Source: Neorhizobium petrolearium
GTDB lineage: Bacteria > Pseudomonadota > Alphaproteobacteria > Rhizobiales > Rhizobiaceae
Direction: 5' to 3'
Length of the DNA stretch: 64,000 bases
Assembly: GCF_017873175.1 (NCBI RefSeq)
Contig: NZ_JAGGJW010000007.1
Location: 124,001-188,000 of the forward strand
Part shown: positions 1-8,956 of the stretch, in pieces
Layout of the letters: each line of letters starts with the position of its first letter
How positions within the stretch are numbered: the stretch's first letter is position 1
The notes under the pieces: generated by a model
Told to the model about the DNA's origin: nothing
The model's input: only the letters and a program-made list of their open reading frames with translations
The model's database searches: none
Program-made: the position numbers and the translations under genes

Positions 1-824
1 GCAGTCGCGGCATGCTGGGCTTGCGTCCGACGGAATGGCTTGAACGGGAAGCGGACGGCATGAGCCTTGCCGAAGGAATTCGCATGGTCGGCGGCGACCC
101 GGCTGTTGACCTCAGGCGAGGGGACATCAGGGCTTTCCTCGAGCTGCATATCGAGCAGGGGCCGGTACTGGAGAAGGAAAGGATCGATATCGGCGTGGTG
201 ACCGTGATTGCCGGCATTACCCGCATCGAGATCGTCGTCGAGGGGCGGGCGGATCACGCCGGTACGACGCCGATGGGCGCGCGGCGCGACGCGCTGACGG
301 CGGCTTCCCGCGTCGTGCTCGGCATCGAGCGGATTGCCTCTGAACTCGCCCAAGGACCGAGCCATTTCGCGGCCACGGTCGGCGAATTTTCGATGGAGCC
401 GAATGCTGCCAATGTCGTTCCATCCCACGTCCGCATGCTGATCGACGCACGGGCGGAAGATCCGGCAGTGATGGAGAGCTTTTCGGAGGCGGTTTCCGCA
501 TTGACCGAGCAGACGGCGAAGAGGAGCGGGGTGACCATCACGCCGCCGCGGCGGATCTCGAACAACCCGGCGACGCCGATGGCGGCTTCGGTTGTTGCAT
601 TGCTGGAGGAAAGTGCAGCTGGCCTCGATGCGTCGAGCCGGCGCATGGTCTCCGGTGCGGGACATGACGCGGCATTCCTGGCCAAGGTGGCACCGGCGGC
701 GATGGTCTTCATTGCCTGCCGCGACGGGCGCAGCCATACCCCGGAGGAATGGGCGGACAACGACGATATCGCGCTCGGCGCGGCGGTTCTCTACGAAACG
801 GTCCTCAAGCTGGACAGGCGATAA
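1..824 (+). CDS. M20-family N-carbamoyl-amino acid hydrolase (5' end outside window)
   Basis: This is the C-terminal 270 or so residues of a zinc-dependent amidohydrolase of the L-carbamoylase/allantoate amidohydrolase branch of M20. The frame is open from base 3, reading S-R-G before the first Met (base 12), so the true start lies upstream. Visible family marks are LELHIEQGPVLE, the dimerisation-domain motif ADHAGTTPMG, SGAGHDA and the C-terminal GRSHTPEEW. The enzyme would cleave an N-carbamoyl amino acid to the free amino acid, CO2 and ammonia. It sits 12 bp upstream of a DUF917 gene and a urocanase-family gene. That context suggests N-carbamoyl-L-glutamate as substrate, as the last step of thiourocanate/hydantoin-propionate breakdown. 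Family assignment is firm; the substrate is inference. Confidence 0.85.
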   Translation, partial: SRGMLGLRPTEWLEREADGMSLAEGIRMVGGDPAVDLRRGDIRAFLELHIEQGPVLEKERIDIGVVTVIAGITRIEIVVEGRADHAGTTPMGARRDALTAASRVVLGIERIASELAQGPSHFAATVGEFSMEPNAANVVPSHVRMLIDARAEDPAVMESFSEAVSALTEQTAKRSGVTITPPRRISNNPATPMAASVVALLEESAAGLDASSRRMVSGAGHDAAFLAKVAPAAMVFIACRDGRSHTPEEWADNDDIALGAAVLYETVLKLDRR

Positions 825-836
825 AGGAGCAAAGGC

Positions 837-1925
837 ATGGGGCGGATTCTGACAGAAAAGGATGTCGAGGCGGCGGTCCGTGGTGGCTCCGTTTATGCAG
901 CCGGCGGCGGCGGCTGGGCCGATCATGGCCGAATGCTGGGGTACGCGGCAGTCAGCATCGGCAAGCCTGAACTCGTCACTATCGATGAGCTTGAGGACGA
1001 GGACTGGGTGGCGACGGCGGCTGCGATCGGCGCGCCGGCGTCCACCACCAATTGGGAGATGCAGGGCATCGACTATGTGAAGGCCGTAGAGCTCCTGCAG
1101 GAGGCGCTCGGCGAACCGATCAAGGCACTAATGATCGGCCAGAACGGTAAGTCCTCGACGCTGAACGGCTGGCTGCCATCGGCCATTCTCGGCACGAAGG
1201 TTCTGGATGCCGTCGGTGATGTCCGGGCGCATCCGACCGGTGACATGGGCTCGATCGGCATGGCGAATTCGCCGGAGCAGATGATCCAGACGGCAGTCGG
1301 CGGCAACCGCGCTGAAAACCGTTATATGGAGCTCGTGATCCGCGGGGCGACGGCAAAGGTTTCGCCGGTCCTTCGCACCGCCTCCGACCAATCGGGAGGC
1401 TTCATCGCCTCCTGCCGCAATCCCTTGCGCGCGTCCTATATCCGGAAGAATGCGGCGCTCGGCGGCATCAGCCTGGCGCTCACGCTCGGCGAGGCGATCA
1501 TTGCTGCCGACGGCAAGGGCGGGCATGCGATCATCGATGCTATCGTCAAGACGACGGGCGGCTCCATCCTCACGCAGGCGGAAGTGACCGAAAAATCCGT
1601 CGTCTATACCAACGAGGCCTTCGATGTGGGGACGCTGACGCTCGGCGAGGGCGACAGGGCGATCACCATGCATGTGATGAACGAATACATGGCTGTCGAG
1701 GATGCCGGCGGTCACCGGCTGGCGACTTTCCCGGACATCATCAGCACCTTGTCACCGAACGGTGAGCCGATGAGCGTAGGGCAGCTTCAGCCCGGTATGC
1801 GGGTCTTCCTGCTGCACGTGCCGAAGACGATCATACCGCTTTCCTCCAGCGTGAAAGACCCATCGGTCTATCCGATTGTCGAAACGGCGCTGGGCATCAG
1901 CATAGCCGATTACGCGCTCGCCTGA
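837..1925 (+). CDS. DUF917 / S-methyl-thiohydantoin desulfurase-family protein
   Basis: A 362-residue protein that starts with ATG just after the ribosome-binding site AAAGGAG. The N-terminal block (LTEKDVEAAVRGG, then a glycine cluster AAGGGGWADHG), the central NGKSS and HPTGDMGSIGM segments, and a C-terminal beta-rich domain match the family formerly called DUF917. That family is now described as S-methyl thiohydantoin desulfurase N- and C-terminal domains. The known reaction removes the sulfur substituent from a thiohydantoin-propionate made during ergothioneine-type degradation. It lies between the carbamoylase and the urocanase homologue, with 12 bp and 10 bp gaps, so all three are almost surely co-transcribed. 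Members near hydantoinases have often been annotated only as DUF917, so the exact substrate here is inferred from context. Confidence 0.78.
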   Translation: MGRILTEKDVEAAVRGGSVYAAGGGGWADHGRMLGYAAVSIGKPELVTIDELEDEDWVATAAAIGAPASTTNWEMQGIDYVKAVELLQEALGEPIKALMIGQNGKSSTLNGWLPSAILGTKVLDAVGDVRAHPTGDMGSIGMANSPEQMIQTAVGGNRAENRYMELVIRGATAKVSPVLRTASDQSGGFIASCRNPLRASYIRKNAALGGISLALTLGEAIIAADGKGGHAIIDAIVKTTGGSILTQAEVTEKSVVYTNEAFDVGTLTLGEGDRAITMHVMNEYMAVEDAGGHRLATFPDIISTLSPNGEPMSVGQLQPGMRVFLLHVPKTIIPLSSSVKDPSVYPIVETALGISIADYALA

Positions 1926-1935
1926 GGAGGGAAAC

Positions 1936-3615
1936 ATGCCGAAGCCCAATCCGCGTCACCCGAAATTCCCGATCCCCGGCGGTCCCGAATTGCGCACCAA
2001 GGGCTGGCGGCAGGAGGCACTTCTGAGGCTCCTCGAAAACGTGCTCTCGGTTGGCGAAGACCCCGACAATCTCGTGGTCTATGCGGCGCTTGGCAAGGCG
2101 GCGCGCAACTGGCTGGCGCATGACGAGATCGTCCGGACGCTCAAGATCATGGAGGAAGATCAGACGCTGATCATCCAGTCAGGCAAGCCGGTGGGATTAC
2201 TGAAGACCCATGACAAGGCGCCTCTGGTCATCATGGCGAACTGCAACATCGTCGGTCAGTGGGCGAAGGCCGAATATTTCTATGAGCTGCAGGAGAAGGG
2301 GCTGATCTGCTGGGGTGGGCTGACCGCCGGCGCGTGGCAGTATATCGGCAGTCAGGGCGTCATCCAGGGCACCTACGAGATCTTCATGCGGATCGCCGAG
2401 AAGCGGTTCGGATGTACGCTTGCCGGCCGGTTCGTGCTGACCGCCGGCCTCGGCGGCATGGGCGGTGCACAGCCGCTTGCCGGCCGCATGGCAGGTGCTG
2501 CGATCCTCGTCGTCGACATCGATCCGGAGCGGGTCGCCAAGCGCAAGTCGATCGGTTTCCTGGATGAGGTGGCGCCGGACCTCGATACGGCGCTTGCCAT
2601 GGTCGGTGCTGCGGTAAAGGAAAAGCGCGCCGTCTCGATCGGCCTTGTCGGCAATGCGGCCGATATTTATCCGCAGATCGTCAGGCGCGGCGTCGTGCCG
2701 GATGTCGTTTCCGACCAGACCTCCGCTCATGATCTTGTCTACGGCTACGTGCCGAAAGGCATGAGCCTTGAAGAGGTGCGCCGGTTGCGGAAGGACGGGC
2801 AGGGGCAGTTGATGGCCGCAAGCCGCGCCTCGATCGCCGACCATGTCCGGGCCATGCTGGAATTTCAGAAACAAGGCTCGGAAGTCTTCGACAACGGCAA
2901 CCTGATCCGTACCCAGGCAAAGCAGGGCGGCGTCGAAAACGCCTTCGATATTCCGATCTTCACCGAAGCGTATCTCAGACCGCTGTTCTGCAAGGCTATC
3001 GGGCCGTTCCGGTGGATGGCGCTGTCGGGAGAGGAGAGCGATATCGCCCGGATCGACGATCTCGTACTGGAGATCTTTCCCGAAAACCGGATTGTCACCA
3101 ACTGGATACGGCTGGCGCGGGAGAATGTCCCGTTCGAGGGCCTGCCGGCGCGTATTGCCTGGCTCGGTCATGGGGAGCGCACGCAACTCGCGCTGGCGGT
3201 GAACGACCTCGTCCGGAAGGGCGAACTTGCCGGACCGATCGCGTTTTCGCGCGATCATCTCGATGCGGGCGCGATGGCGCATCCGAACATCATGACAGAG
3301 CGGATGAAGGACGGTTCGGATGCGATCGCTGACTGGCCGCTGATCAACGCGATGACGCTCTGCTCCTCCATGGCCGATCTCGTCGTCATCCATTCCGGCG
3401 GCGGCGGTTACGCCGGCTATATGACCAGCGCCGGCGTCACGATCGTTGCGGATGGGACCGACGCTGCTACGGAACGCATTTCGCATGCCATCACCAACGA
3501 TACCTCGCTCGGGATCATCCGTTATGCCGATGCCGGTTACGAGGAGGCGATCAACGCGGCGGAAGCCGCAGGGCTTCTGCTCCAACCGGGCGCTACCTTG
3601 CGGGGCGGCACCTGA
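1936..3615 (+). CDS. Urocanase-family hydratase, probably (S-methyl-)thiourocanate hydratase
   Basis: 559 residues, the usual urocanase length. Clear family marks are QGTYEIF, the NAD-binding TAGLGGMGGAQPLA (from T169), SDQTSAHD, GPFRWMALSG, RDHLDAGAMAHPN and DGSDAIADWPL. It departs from canonical HutU at two signature positions. The FQGLPxRICW motif reads FEGLPARIAW, so the classic cysteine is Ala408. The HHGGG motif reads HSGGGG (H486, S487). Urocanases hydrate urocanate to imidazolone propionate using tightly bound NAD. The divergence plus the DUF917 and carbamoylase neighbours argue for a 2-thio or S-methyl-thio urocanate instead. The start is ATG after GGAGGGAAAC. An ordinary hutU role is the alternative, but no hutH, hutI or hutG is seen here. 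Confidence 0.8.
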   Translation: MPKPNPRHPKFPIPGGPELRTKGWRQEALLRLLENVLSVGEDPDNLVVYAALGKAARNWLAHDEIVRTLKIMEEDQTLIIQSGKPVGLLKTHDKAPLVIMANCNIVGQWAKAEYFYELQEKGLICWGGLTAGAWQYIGSQGVIQGTYEIFMRIAEKRFGCTLAGRFVLTAGLGGMGGAQPLAGRMAGAAILVVDIDPERVAKRKSIGFLDEVAPDLDTALAMVGAAVKEKRAVSIGLVGNAADIYPQIVRRGVVPDVVSDQTSAHDLVYGYVPKGMSLEEVRRLRKDGQGQLMAASRASIADHVRAMLEFQKQGSEVFDNGNLIRTQAKQGGVENAFDIPIFTEAYLRPLFCKAIGPFRWMALSGEESDIARIDDLVLEIFPENRIVTNWIRLARENVPFEGLPARIAWLGHGERTQLALAVNDLVRKGELAGPIAFSRDHLDAGAMAHPNIMTERMKDGSDAIADWPLINAMTLCSSMADLVVIHSGGGGYAGYMTSAGVTIVADGTDAATERISHAITNDTSLGIIRYADAGYEEAINAAEAAGLLLQPGATLRGGT

Positions 3616-3635
3616 TTGGAGTCGCGAACGCCTGC

Positions 3636-5777
3636 CTACCAGACCTTGCTGAGCTTGAAGGTGACGGTGCGGGCCTGGCCGTAGCCGCAGAACAAGTCGG
3701 TGTTGCAACCCGAGACATATTCCTTGTCGAACAGGTTGGTCACGTTGAGTGAGGCTTTCCAGTCGTTCTTTTCATAACGAATGCCGGCATCGAAGACGGT
3801 GGCGTCGGAAACGCGTAGCGTGTTTGCCTCGTCGGCCCAGGACTTGCCACGGTAGTGCACGCCCGCACCAAGGCTCAATCCTTCCAGCGGTCCTTGCGTG
3901 ACGGTATAATCAAGCCATAGCGAGGCGAGGACATTCGGTACTACGTTAGGGGTGTTGCCAGTATAGATCCCGTTCTCGGTGAATTCGAGGTCGGTGTAAG
4001 AAGCTGCGGCGATCGCCTTCCAGTTCTCGTCCAGATTCACCTTGCCTTCAAACTCCACACCGCGGGAGCGAACTTCTCCGACCTGTCTGCTGGTGGTGCC
4101 TGGGGCGGTCAGAGTAAAGTTCTGTTTGTCGATCTGGAAGACCGACGCAGTGAGCACGCCGTCGAACCAAGTCGGCTCGTATTTGACGCCGGCCTCGTAT
4201 TGTTCGCCTTCTTCCGGCTTGAGCGCGCCGTCGGCGCCGGCGCCGACGAGCGGGCTGAAGAAGGTCGAGACGCTGACATAGGGTGTCACGCCGTTGTCGA
4301 ATTCATAGGCTAAACCCGCACGGCCGCTCCAGGCGGTATCAGACAGGCCGGACGTGGTGCCCGCGAGCCGGTCATCGACTTCGCTGTCCAGATAATCGAA
4401 GCGACCGTTCAGCGTGATGATCCACCCGTCGCCGAATTTTATCTGATCTTGCAGATATGCGCCGACCTGGTTGATCGTGTAGATTTGGTGCGTGGAGGGG
4501 ACGAGCGTCGGGAACGGCAGGTCGTTGTCCATATCGTCCGGATTGACGGACTCTCCGAACGCAGCCAACTGATCATTGTCGAGGCGGTAATAGCGATAGT
4601 CGATACCGGCCATGACCTTGTGACTGGCTCCGCCGAGATCGAACTCGTTCTCCAGCCGATTATCGACGTTGAAGGAATCCGCCTTCGACCGGACGTCATC
4701 GGCGTAGAGCTGGATCACCTCATCGGTCTGCGATAGCCAGTCGAACGGATACATCTGGCGCTCGCGCTTGTCGAGATGCCCGTAACGCAGGTTCTGGGTG
4801 AACTTCCAGCCCCCTTCGAACTCGTGCTCGAATTCGTATCCGATCATCGCCTGTGTCGAGCGACCGATATCGAAGTCTGGATCGCTGAGGAAGCTGTCCC
4901 GGTCGATCTTGCCGAAGATCGGGTTGCTGACCACGGTGCCGCCGTACGGCAGCAGGCCGTTGGTCGTATGGGTCTGGTCAAGCCGGCTGACATAGGCATA
5001 GACGTTGAGGCTCGTCGCGTCGTCCGGCTGCCACGTCACCTGAGGCATGAAGACGCCGCGGATATCTTCCTGATAGTCCGCATAGCCATCGCCACCGGAA
5101 AGCTTGCCGGTCAAGCGATAGCTGACGACGCCGCTTTCGTCCAGCTTGCCGGAAATATCGAAGCCGCCGAAGCCGTTTCCGTTACTGTCGATGCCGAGTT
5201 CCGTGTAGAAATATTGCTCATCGGTTGGACGTTTGCGCACGAGATTCACGACACCGCCGGCGTTGGCGCCGCCGAGCAGGACGGAGGCCGGGCCTTTCAG
5301 GACTTCGACACGTTCCAGTATGAATGGATCGATCTGGAAGTTGCCGAAGGCGTGACTGGTCAGCGCCAGGTTGTCAAGGAAGAGGCCGGTTTGACTGGCG
5401 TTGAAGCCGCGGACATAGATCCAGTCGGTATCCGGATCGGAACCGTAAGGCTGCGAGAATACGCCAGGGGTGTAAAGCAGCGCCTGATCGACCTTGTCGA
5501 CAACGCCCCGGTCGGCCATCTCTTCCGCCCCAACCACGGAGACTGACTGTGGGATCTCGTTGATCGGCGTATCGGTCTTGGAGCCCGTTGTGGACTGCTT
5601 CGCGACATAACCCTTGACCGGACCTGTCGCGCTTTCACCTTCGCCTTGAAGCACGATCGGGGCGAGGGTCGTATCGGCGTTCTGCGCCTCAGCCGCCCAA
5701 CCCACGCAAATGCCGATCAGCGCGACGCTCGCGCCCAATCCCAACCGTATCTTAAAAGACCCTTTCCGCTTCCCCAT
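3636..5777 (-). CDS. TonB-dependent siderophore receptor, FhuA/FoxA type
   Basis: A 713-residue outer-membrane receptor. The N-terminus is a signal peptide (basic MGKRKGSFK, then a hydrophobic stretch ending near A-E-A-Q). It is followed by a plug domain with NEIPQSVSVVG, YTPGVF, WIYVRGF and ERVEVLKGPASVLLGG, typical of TonB-dependent siderophore receptors. The C-terminal barrel ends in TVTFKLSKVW, with the usual aromatic last residue, and a C-terminal Cys pair (CNTDLFC). It should bind a ferric, probably hydroxamate-type, siderophore and pass it through the outer membrane with TonB energy. The AraC regulator directly upstream on the same strand probably controls it. No periplasmic binding protein or ferric reductase is adjacent, so the ligand is unknown. 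Confidence 0.9.
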   Translation of the reverse strand: MGKRKGSFKIRLGLGASVALIGICVGWAAEAQNADTTLAPIVLQGEGESATGPVKGYVAKQSTTGSKTDTPINEIPQSVSVVGAEEMADRGVVDKVDQALLYTPGVFSQPYGSDPDTDWIYVRGFNASQTGLFLDNLALTSHAFGNFQIDPFILERVEVLKGPASVLLGGANAGGVVNLVRKRPTDEQYFYTELGIDSNGNGFGGFDISGKLDESGVVSYRLTGKLSGGDGYADYQEDIRGVFMPQVTWQPDDATSLNVYAYVSRLDQTHTTNGLLPYGGTVVSNPIFGKIDRDSFLSDPDFDIGRSTQAMIGYEFEHEFEGGWKFTQNLRYGHLDKRERQMYPFDWLSQTDEVIQLYADDVRSKADSFNVDNRLENEFDLGGASHKVMAGIDYRYYRLDNDQLAAFGESVNPDDMDNDLPFPTLVPSTHQIYTINQVGAYLQDQIKFGDGWIITLNGRFDYLDSEVDDRLAGTTSGLSDTAWSGRAGLAYEFDNGVTPYVSVSTFFSPLVGAGADGALKPEEGEQYEAGVKYEPTWFDGVLTASVFQIDKQNFTLTAPGTTSRQVGEVRSRGVEFEGKVNLDENWKAIAAASYTDLEFTENGIYTGNTPNVVPNVLASLWLDYTVTQGPLEGLSLGAGVHYRGKSWADEANTLRVSDATVFDAGIRYEKNDWKASLNVTNLFDKEYVSGCNTDLFCGYGQARTVTFKLSKVW

Positions 5778-5942
5778 CCGTCGACCCCACTTACATGTCC
5801 AAGCAGCCGCTCCCCCTTGGATGCGGCTCTGCGATAAGGTGAGTGATTAACTCAATTTAAACCGCTCGGCTTGGCCCGATCCGCGGCAATTGAATGATTT
5901 TGGGCAATTTTCACGGCTATGAGCAAATCTCTGCGACAGCTG

Positions 5943-6827
5943 TTAGGCTCGCCTGACCTTTTTCCAGCGTGCCGGAGTCGTGCCGACATGCTTGCGGAAA
6001 ACCCGGGTGAAGTGTGCCTGGTCGGAAAAACCCGTCTCGGCGGCAATGGATGTCAGGGGCTGGTCGTCGGCCAGGAGCAATTCCTTGGCGCGGTCGAGGC
6101 GCGCGTTCATCTGCCATTCGTGCGGCGCCATGCCAGTGGACGCCTTGAAGGAATGGCTGAAATGTGATTGCGACAGACTTGTCAGGTCGGCGAGCTCCTG
6201 CAGGCGGATATTGCGCATGCAATTCTCAGCGATGAAATCGGTGGCGCGCCGGAGCTGCCAGGAGGCGAGGGAGCCGCGTTTGCGTGACGGCGTCTTCATC
6301 ATCTTGAGCACGTCGATGACGAGTGCCAGTGCCAGCCCGTCCCCGTAAAGGTCGTGCAGCGGGTCAGGATTGGCAATCTCGGCGGCGATCAGCTCGGCAA
6401 GCGCCACAACGCGCTGGTCGAAGAAGAGGAGTTGCGGATCGCTGAGCTTCTTAGGATCGATCTCCTCCATCAGCCGCCGGCTGACGGCATCCGCATCGAA
6501 ATGGATATCGAGATGGCGCACATACTGCACCTCGGTGATATCGACCCAGAGGTCCATGTCCGCGGGAATATAGGAAATCGGACTGTCACGCCTGTCCTGC
6601 GGCGCTCCGCGCCCCCTGGGAGAAAGCTTGACGTTCGGCCGGCCCCGACCGCGATGGTCGAGCAGGATGAAGAGGCGCGGATCGCGCGCTACATAATGTC
6701 CACCTGCATAGGTTGCGCATTCCACGTCCCAGAGATCGGCAGCGATACCGTTCCAGTTGCGGCGGCGAAGCCCTCCGATGACCGAGAAGCCCTCGATCTT
6801 ATTCTGCATCCGCGGCTGAAACGTCAT
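5943..6827 (-). CDS. AraC-family transcriptional regulator, likely of the siderophore receptor
   Basis: About 294 residues. The C-terminal third is a standard AraC two-helix-turn-helix domain (TDFIAENCMRNIRLQELADLTSLSQSHF and later AAETGFSDQAHFTRVFRKHVGTTPARWKK). The N-terminal two thirds is a divergent sensor domain without a recognisable cupin signature. I prefer the ATG at 6827, which has GGGAA a few bases upstream; an in-frame TTG at 6842 would add five residues but has no Shine-Dalgarno sequence. AraC proteins next to ferri-siderophore receptors commonly activate them when the siderophore is present, so the receptor 165 bp downstream is the likely target. The ligand cannot be read from sequence. 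Confidence 0.87.
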   Translation of the reverse strand: MTFQPRMQNKIEGFSVIGGLRRRNWNGIAADLWDVECATYAGGHYVARDPRLFILLDHRGRGRPNVKLSPRGRGAPQDRRDSPISYIPADMDLWVDITEVQYVRHLDIHFDADAVSRRLMEEIDPKKLSDPQLLFFDQRVVALAELIAAEIANPDPLHDLYGDGLALALVIDVLKMMKTPSRKRGSLASWQLRRATDFIAENCMRNIRLQELADLTSLSQSHFSHSFKASTGMAPHEWQMNARLDRAKELLLADDQPLTSIAAETGFSDQAHFTRVFRKHVGTTPARWKKVRRA

Positions 6828-6869
6828 CCTGATTTCCCGCAAATATAAACTTGTATCTGTTTATCAAGT

Positions 6870-8618
6870 TTATGAAAGGCCATCAATCGCCATGTTTTGT
6901 CGGCTTTCGCCGATCTGCGCCTCGTGCAGCCTGTTATAGGCACCGCGCCGGGCGATCAGGTCCTGGTGCGTGCCCTGTTCAACGATGCCGTTGCCGTCGA
7001 TGACCACGATCCGGTCGGCGCCCTGGATGGTGGCGAGCCGGTGGGCGATGATCAGCGTCGTGCGGCCTTCTGAAAGTTCCGCAAGAGAGCGCTGAATGGC
7101 GCGTTCGGTCTCCGTGTCGAGTGCCGAGGTGGCCTCATCAAGGATCAGGATCGGCGGATTCTTCAAAAACATCCGGGCAATCGCGACGCGCTGCTTCTGA
7201 CCGCCGGAGAGTTTGACGCCGCGTTCTCCGATCATCGTATCGAGCCCGTCCGGCAGGTTCGCCAGCATTTCCTCAAGCCGCGCCCGCCGTGCCGCCTCGA
7301 CGATTTCCTTCTCCCCGGCGCCGAGTCGTCCATAGGCGATGTTTTCACGAATCGTGCCGCCGAACAGGAAGACGTCCTGCTGCACGATGCCGATCTGCTG
7401 GCGCAGCGATACCCTCGTCATCCTGCGGATATCGATACCGTCGATGGTGATGCTGCCGCCGCCAATCTCGTAGAAACGCGGCAACAGCGAACAGATGGTC
7501 GTCTTGCCGGCGCCCGAGGGACCGACGAAGGCAATCGTCTCGCCGGCGTGGATCGTCAGGTTGACGTCCTTCAGCACCGGCTTTTCGAGGCTGTAGCCGA
7601 AGGAGACGTTCTCGTAGGCAATCTCGCCCCTGAGATGGCCGACGTCAACCGCATCCGACACATCCGCGATATCCGGTTCGGTGTCGATGAGTTCGGTGAA
7701 GCGGCGGAAGCCGGCGATACCCTTGGGATAGGTCTCGATGACCGAATTGATCTTCTCGACCGGACGGAAGAAGACGCCCACGAGCAACAGGAAGCCGATG
7801 AAGCCGCCGGCGGTGAGGTCGCCCGACAATACGAAGTAGGCACCGGCGATCATCACCACCATCTGGGTCAATCGCATGCTCATGTAGCTGAGCGAACTGC
7901 TGGCCGCCATCAGCTTGTAGGCTTCAAGCTTGACGCGCCGGTAGTTCTGGTTGTCCTCTTCGAAGAGTGCCCGCTCATGCTGTTCGTTGGCGAAAGCCTG
8001 AACCACGCGGATGCCGCCGACATTCTCTTCGATGCGGGTGTTGAAGTCGCCGACCCGATCGAACAGGCGACGGAAATTCTGGGTCATCCGGCTGCCGAAA
8101 TGGCTGGTGACCCAGGCCGTCAGCGGTACGATGACTGCGGTGATCAGGGCGAGCTGCCAGTTGACCGAGAACATCAATGCCAACGCGCCGGCAAAGGTCA
8201 TCAGCGCGATGAACAGATCCTCCGGCCCGTGATGGGCGACTTCGCCGATCTCTTCCAAATCCTTTGTCAGGCGACCGACGATATGACCGGTCTTCTGGCT
8301 GTCGAAATAGCTGAACGAAAGTTTCTGTAAATGGTTGAAGGCGGCGCGGCGCATATCCGTCTCGATATTGATGCCGAGCATGTGTCCCCAGTAGGTGACG
8401 ATCGCCATCAGGCCGGTGTTGATTGCATAGACGATGAAAAGCGCTGCGGAGGCGGCGAGGATCAGCAGCCATTCCTGGCTGAGCAGCAGTCTGTCCACGA
8501 ACAGTTTCACGGCCATGGGAAAGCCGAGCTCAAGGACCCCGGAGAGGATCGCACACGCGAAATCGAGGATGAAGAGGCCTCGATAAGGCCGATAGTAGGA
8601 GAAGAAGCGGCGTAACAT
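6870..8618 (-). CDS. ABC exporter half-transporter, permease fused to ATPase
   Basis: A 582-residue type IV ABC half-exporter that should act as a dimer in the inner membrane. Residues 1 to about 300 hold six transmembrane helices and the ABC_membrane domain (motif LSFSYFDSQKTGHIVGRLTKD). The C-terminal ATPase has Walker A GPSGAGKT, signature LSGGQ, Walker B ILILDEA and H-loop AHR, all intact. It ends 43 bp before the AraC gene on the same strand and may form one unit with the receptor. Such exporters move lipids, drugs, peptides or siderophores; its position suggests a siderophore-related or protective export role, but that is inference. Confidence 0.87.
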   Translation of the reverse strand: MLRRFFSYYRPYRGLFILDFACAILSGVLELGFPMAVKLFVDRLLLSQEWLLILAASAALFIVYAINTGLMAIVTYWGHMLGINIETDMRRAAFNHLQKLSFSYFDSQKTGHIVGRLTKDLEEIGEVAHHGPEDLFIALMTFAGALALMFSVNWQLALITAVIVPLTAWVTSHFGSRMTQNFRRLFDRVGDFNTRIEENVGGIRVVQAFANEQHERALFEEDNQNYRRVKLEAYKLMAASSSLSYMSMRLTQMVVMIAGAYFVLSGDLTAGGFIGFLLLVGVFFRPVEKINSVIETYPKGIAGFRRFTELIDTEPDIADVSDAVDVGHLRGEIAYENVSFGYSLEKPVLKDVNLTIHAGETIAFVGPSGAGKTTICSLLPRFYEIGGGSITIDGIDIRRMTRVSLRQQIGIVQQDVFLFGGTIRENIAYGRLGAGEKEIVEAARRARLEEMLANLPDGLDTMIGERGVKLSGGQKQRVAIARMFLKNPPILILDEATSALDTETERAIQRSLAELSEGRTTLIIAHRLATIQGADRIVVIDGNGIVEQGTHQDLIARRGAYNRLHEAQIGESRQNMAIDGLS

Positions 8619-8956
8619 TCAAATTCTCGGGGTGAAATCGATATCAGAGCGTGGCTGACCAGAAAAAACGAAACTGAAGAAACATGATCCGCTTACTCCA
8701 TATTAGAAAACGAGGCCGGACGGATAGTGCTTTATACCGCTGAATGCAAACGAGCGAAAACGTACGGGTGGAATGTTCCGCTTCCGTTTTTTGCGACCGG
8801 TAGCCTCCGTTCTCCGCTTACTCTCGATCTTGTCCAAGGCCAATGCATCGCGCTGATCGGCTACGGCGTCGGGAGCTTTCCGGAATCGACTTTGCGCGGC
8901 GGTCTCCTATATCGGTCCAAGCCGGTGGCTGGATGCTAACAGGAGAGGAGTAAGAC
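8619..8956. other. 338-bp intergenic region between divergent genes
   Basis: This stretch separates the exporter (leftward) from the small acidic protein gene (rightward), so it should hold two promoters. I see an A/T-richer segment around 8690-8720 but no clear -35/-10 pair, operator or RNA gene. A 70-codon open frame at 8727-8939 begins with a non-ATG codon, lacks a good ribosome-binding site and resembles nothing I know; I do not call it a gene. Confidence 0.5.

Noticed and set aside
2197..3708. 503-codon minus-strand open frame opposite the urocanase homologue
   Set aside because: Arginine-, aspartate- and histidine-rich product with no recognisable motif; shadow of the real gene.
8727..8939. 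70-codon open frame upstream of the small acidic protein
   Set aside because: Non-ATG start, no good ribosome-binding site, no similarity known; treated as intergenic.
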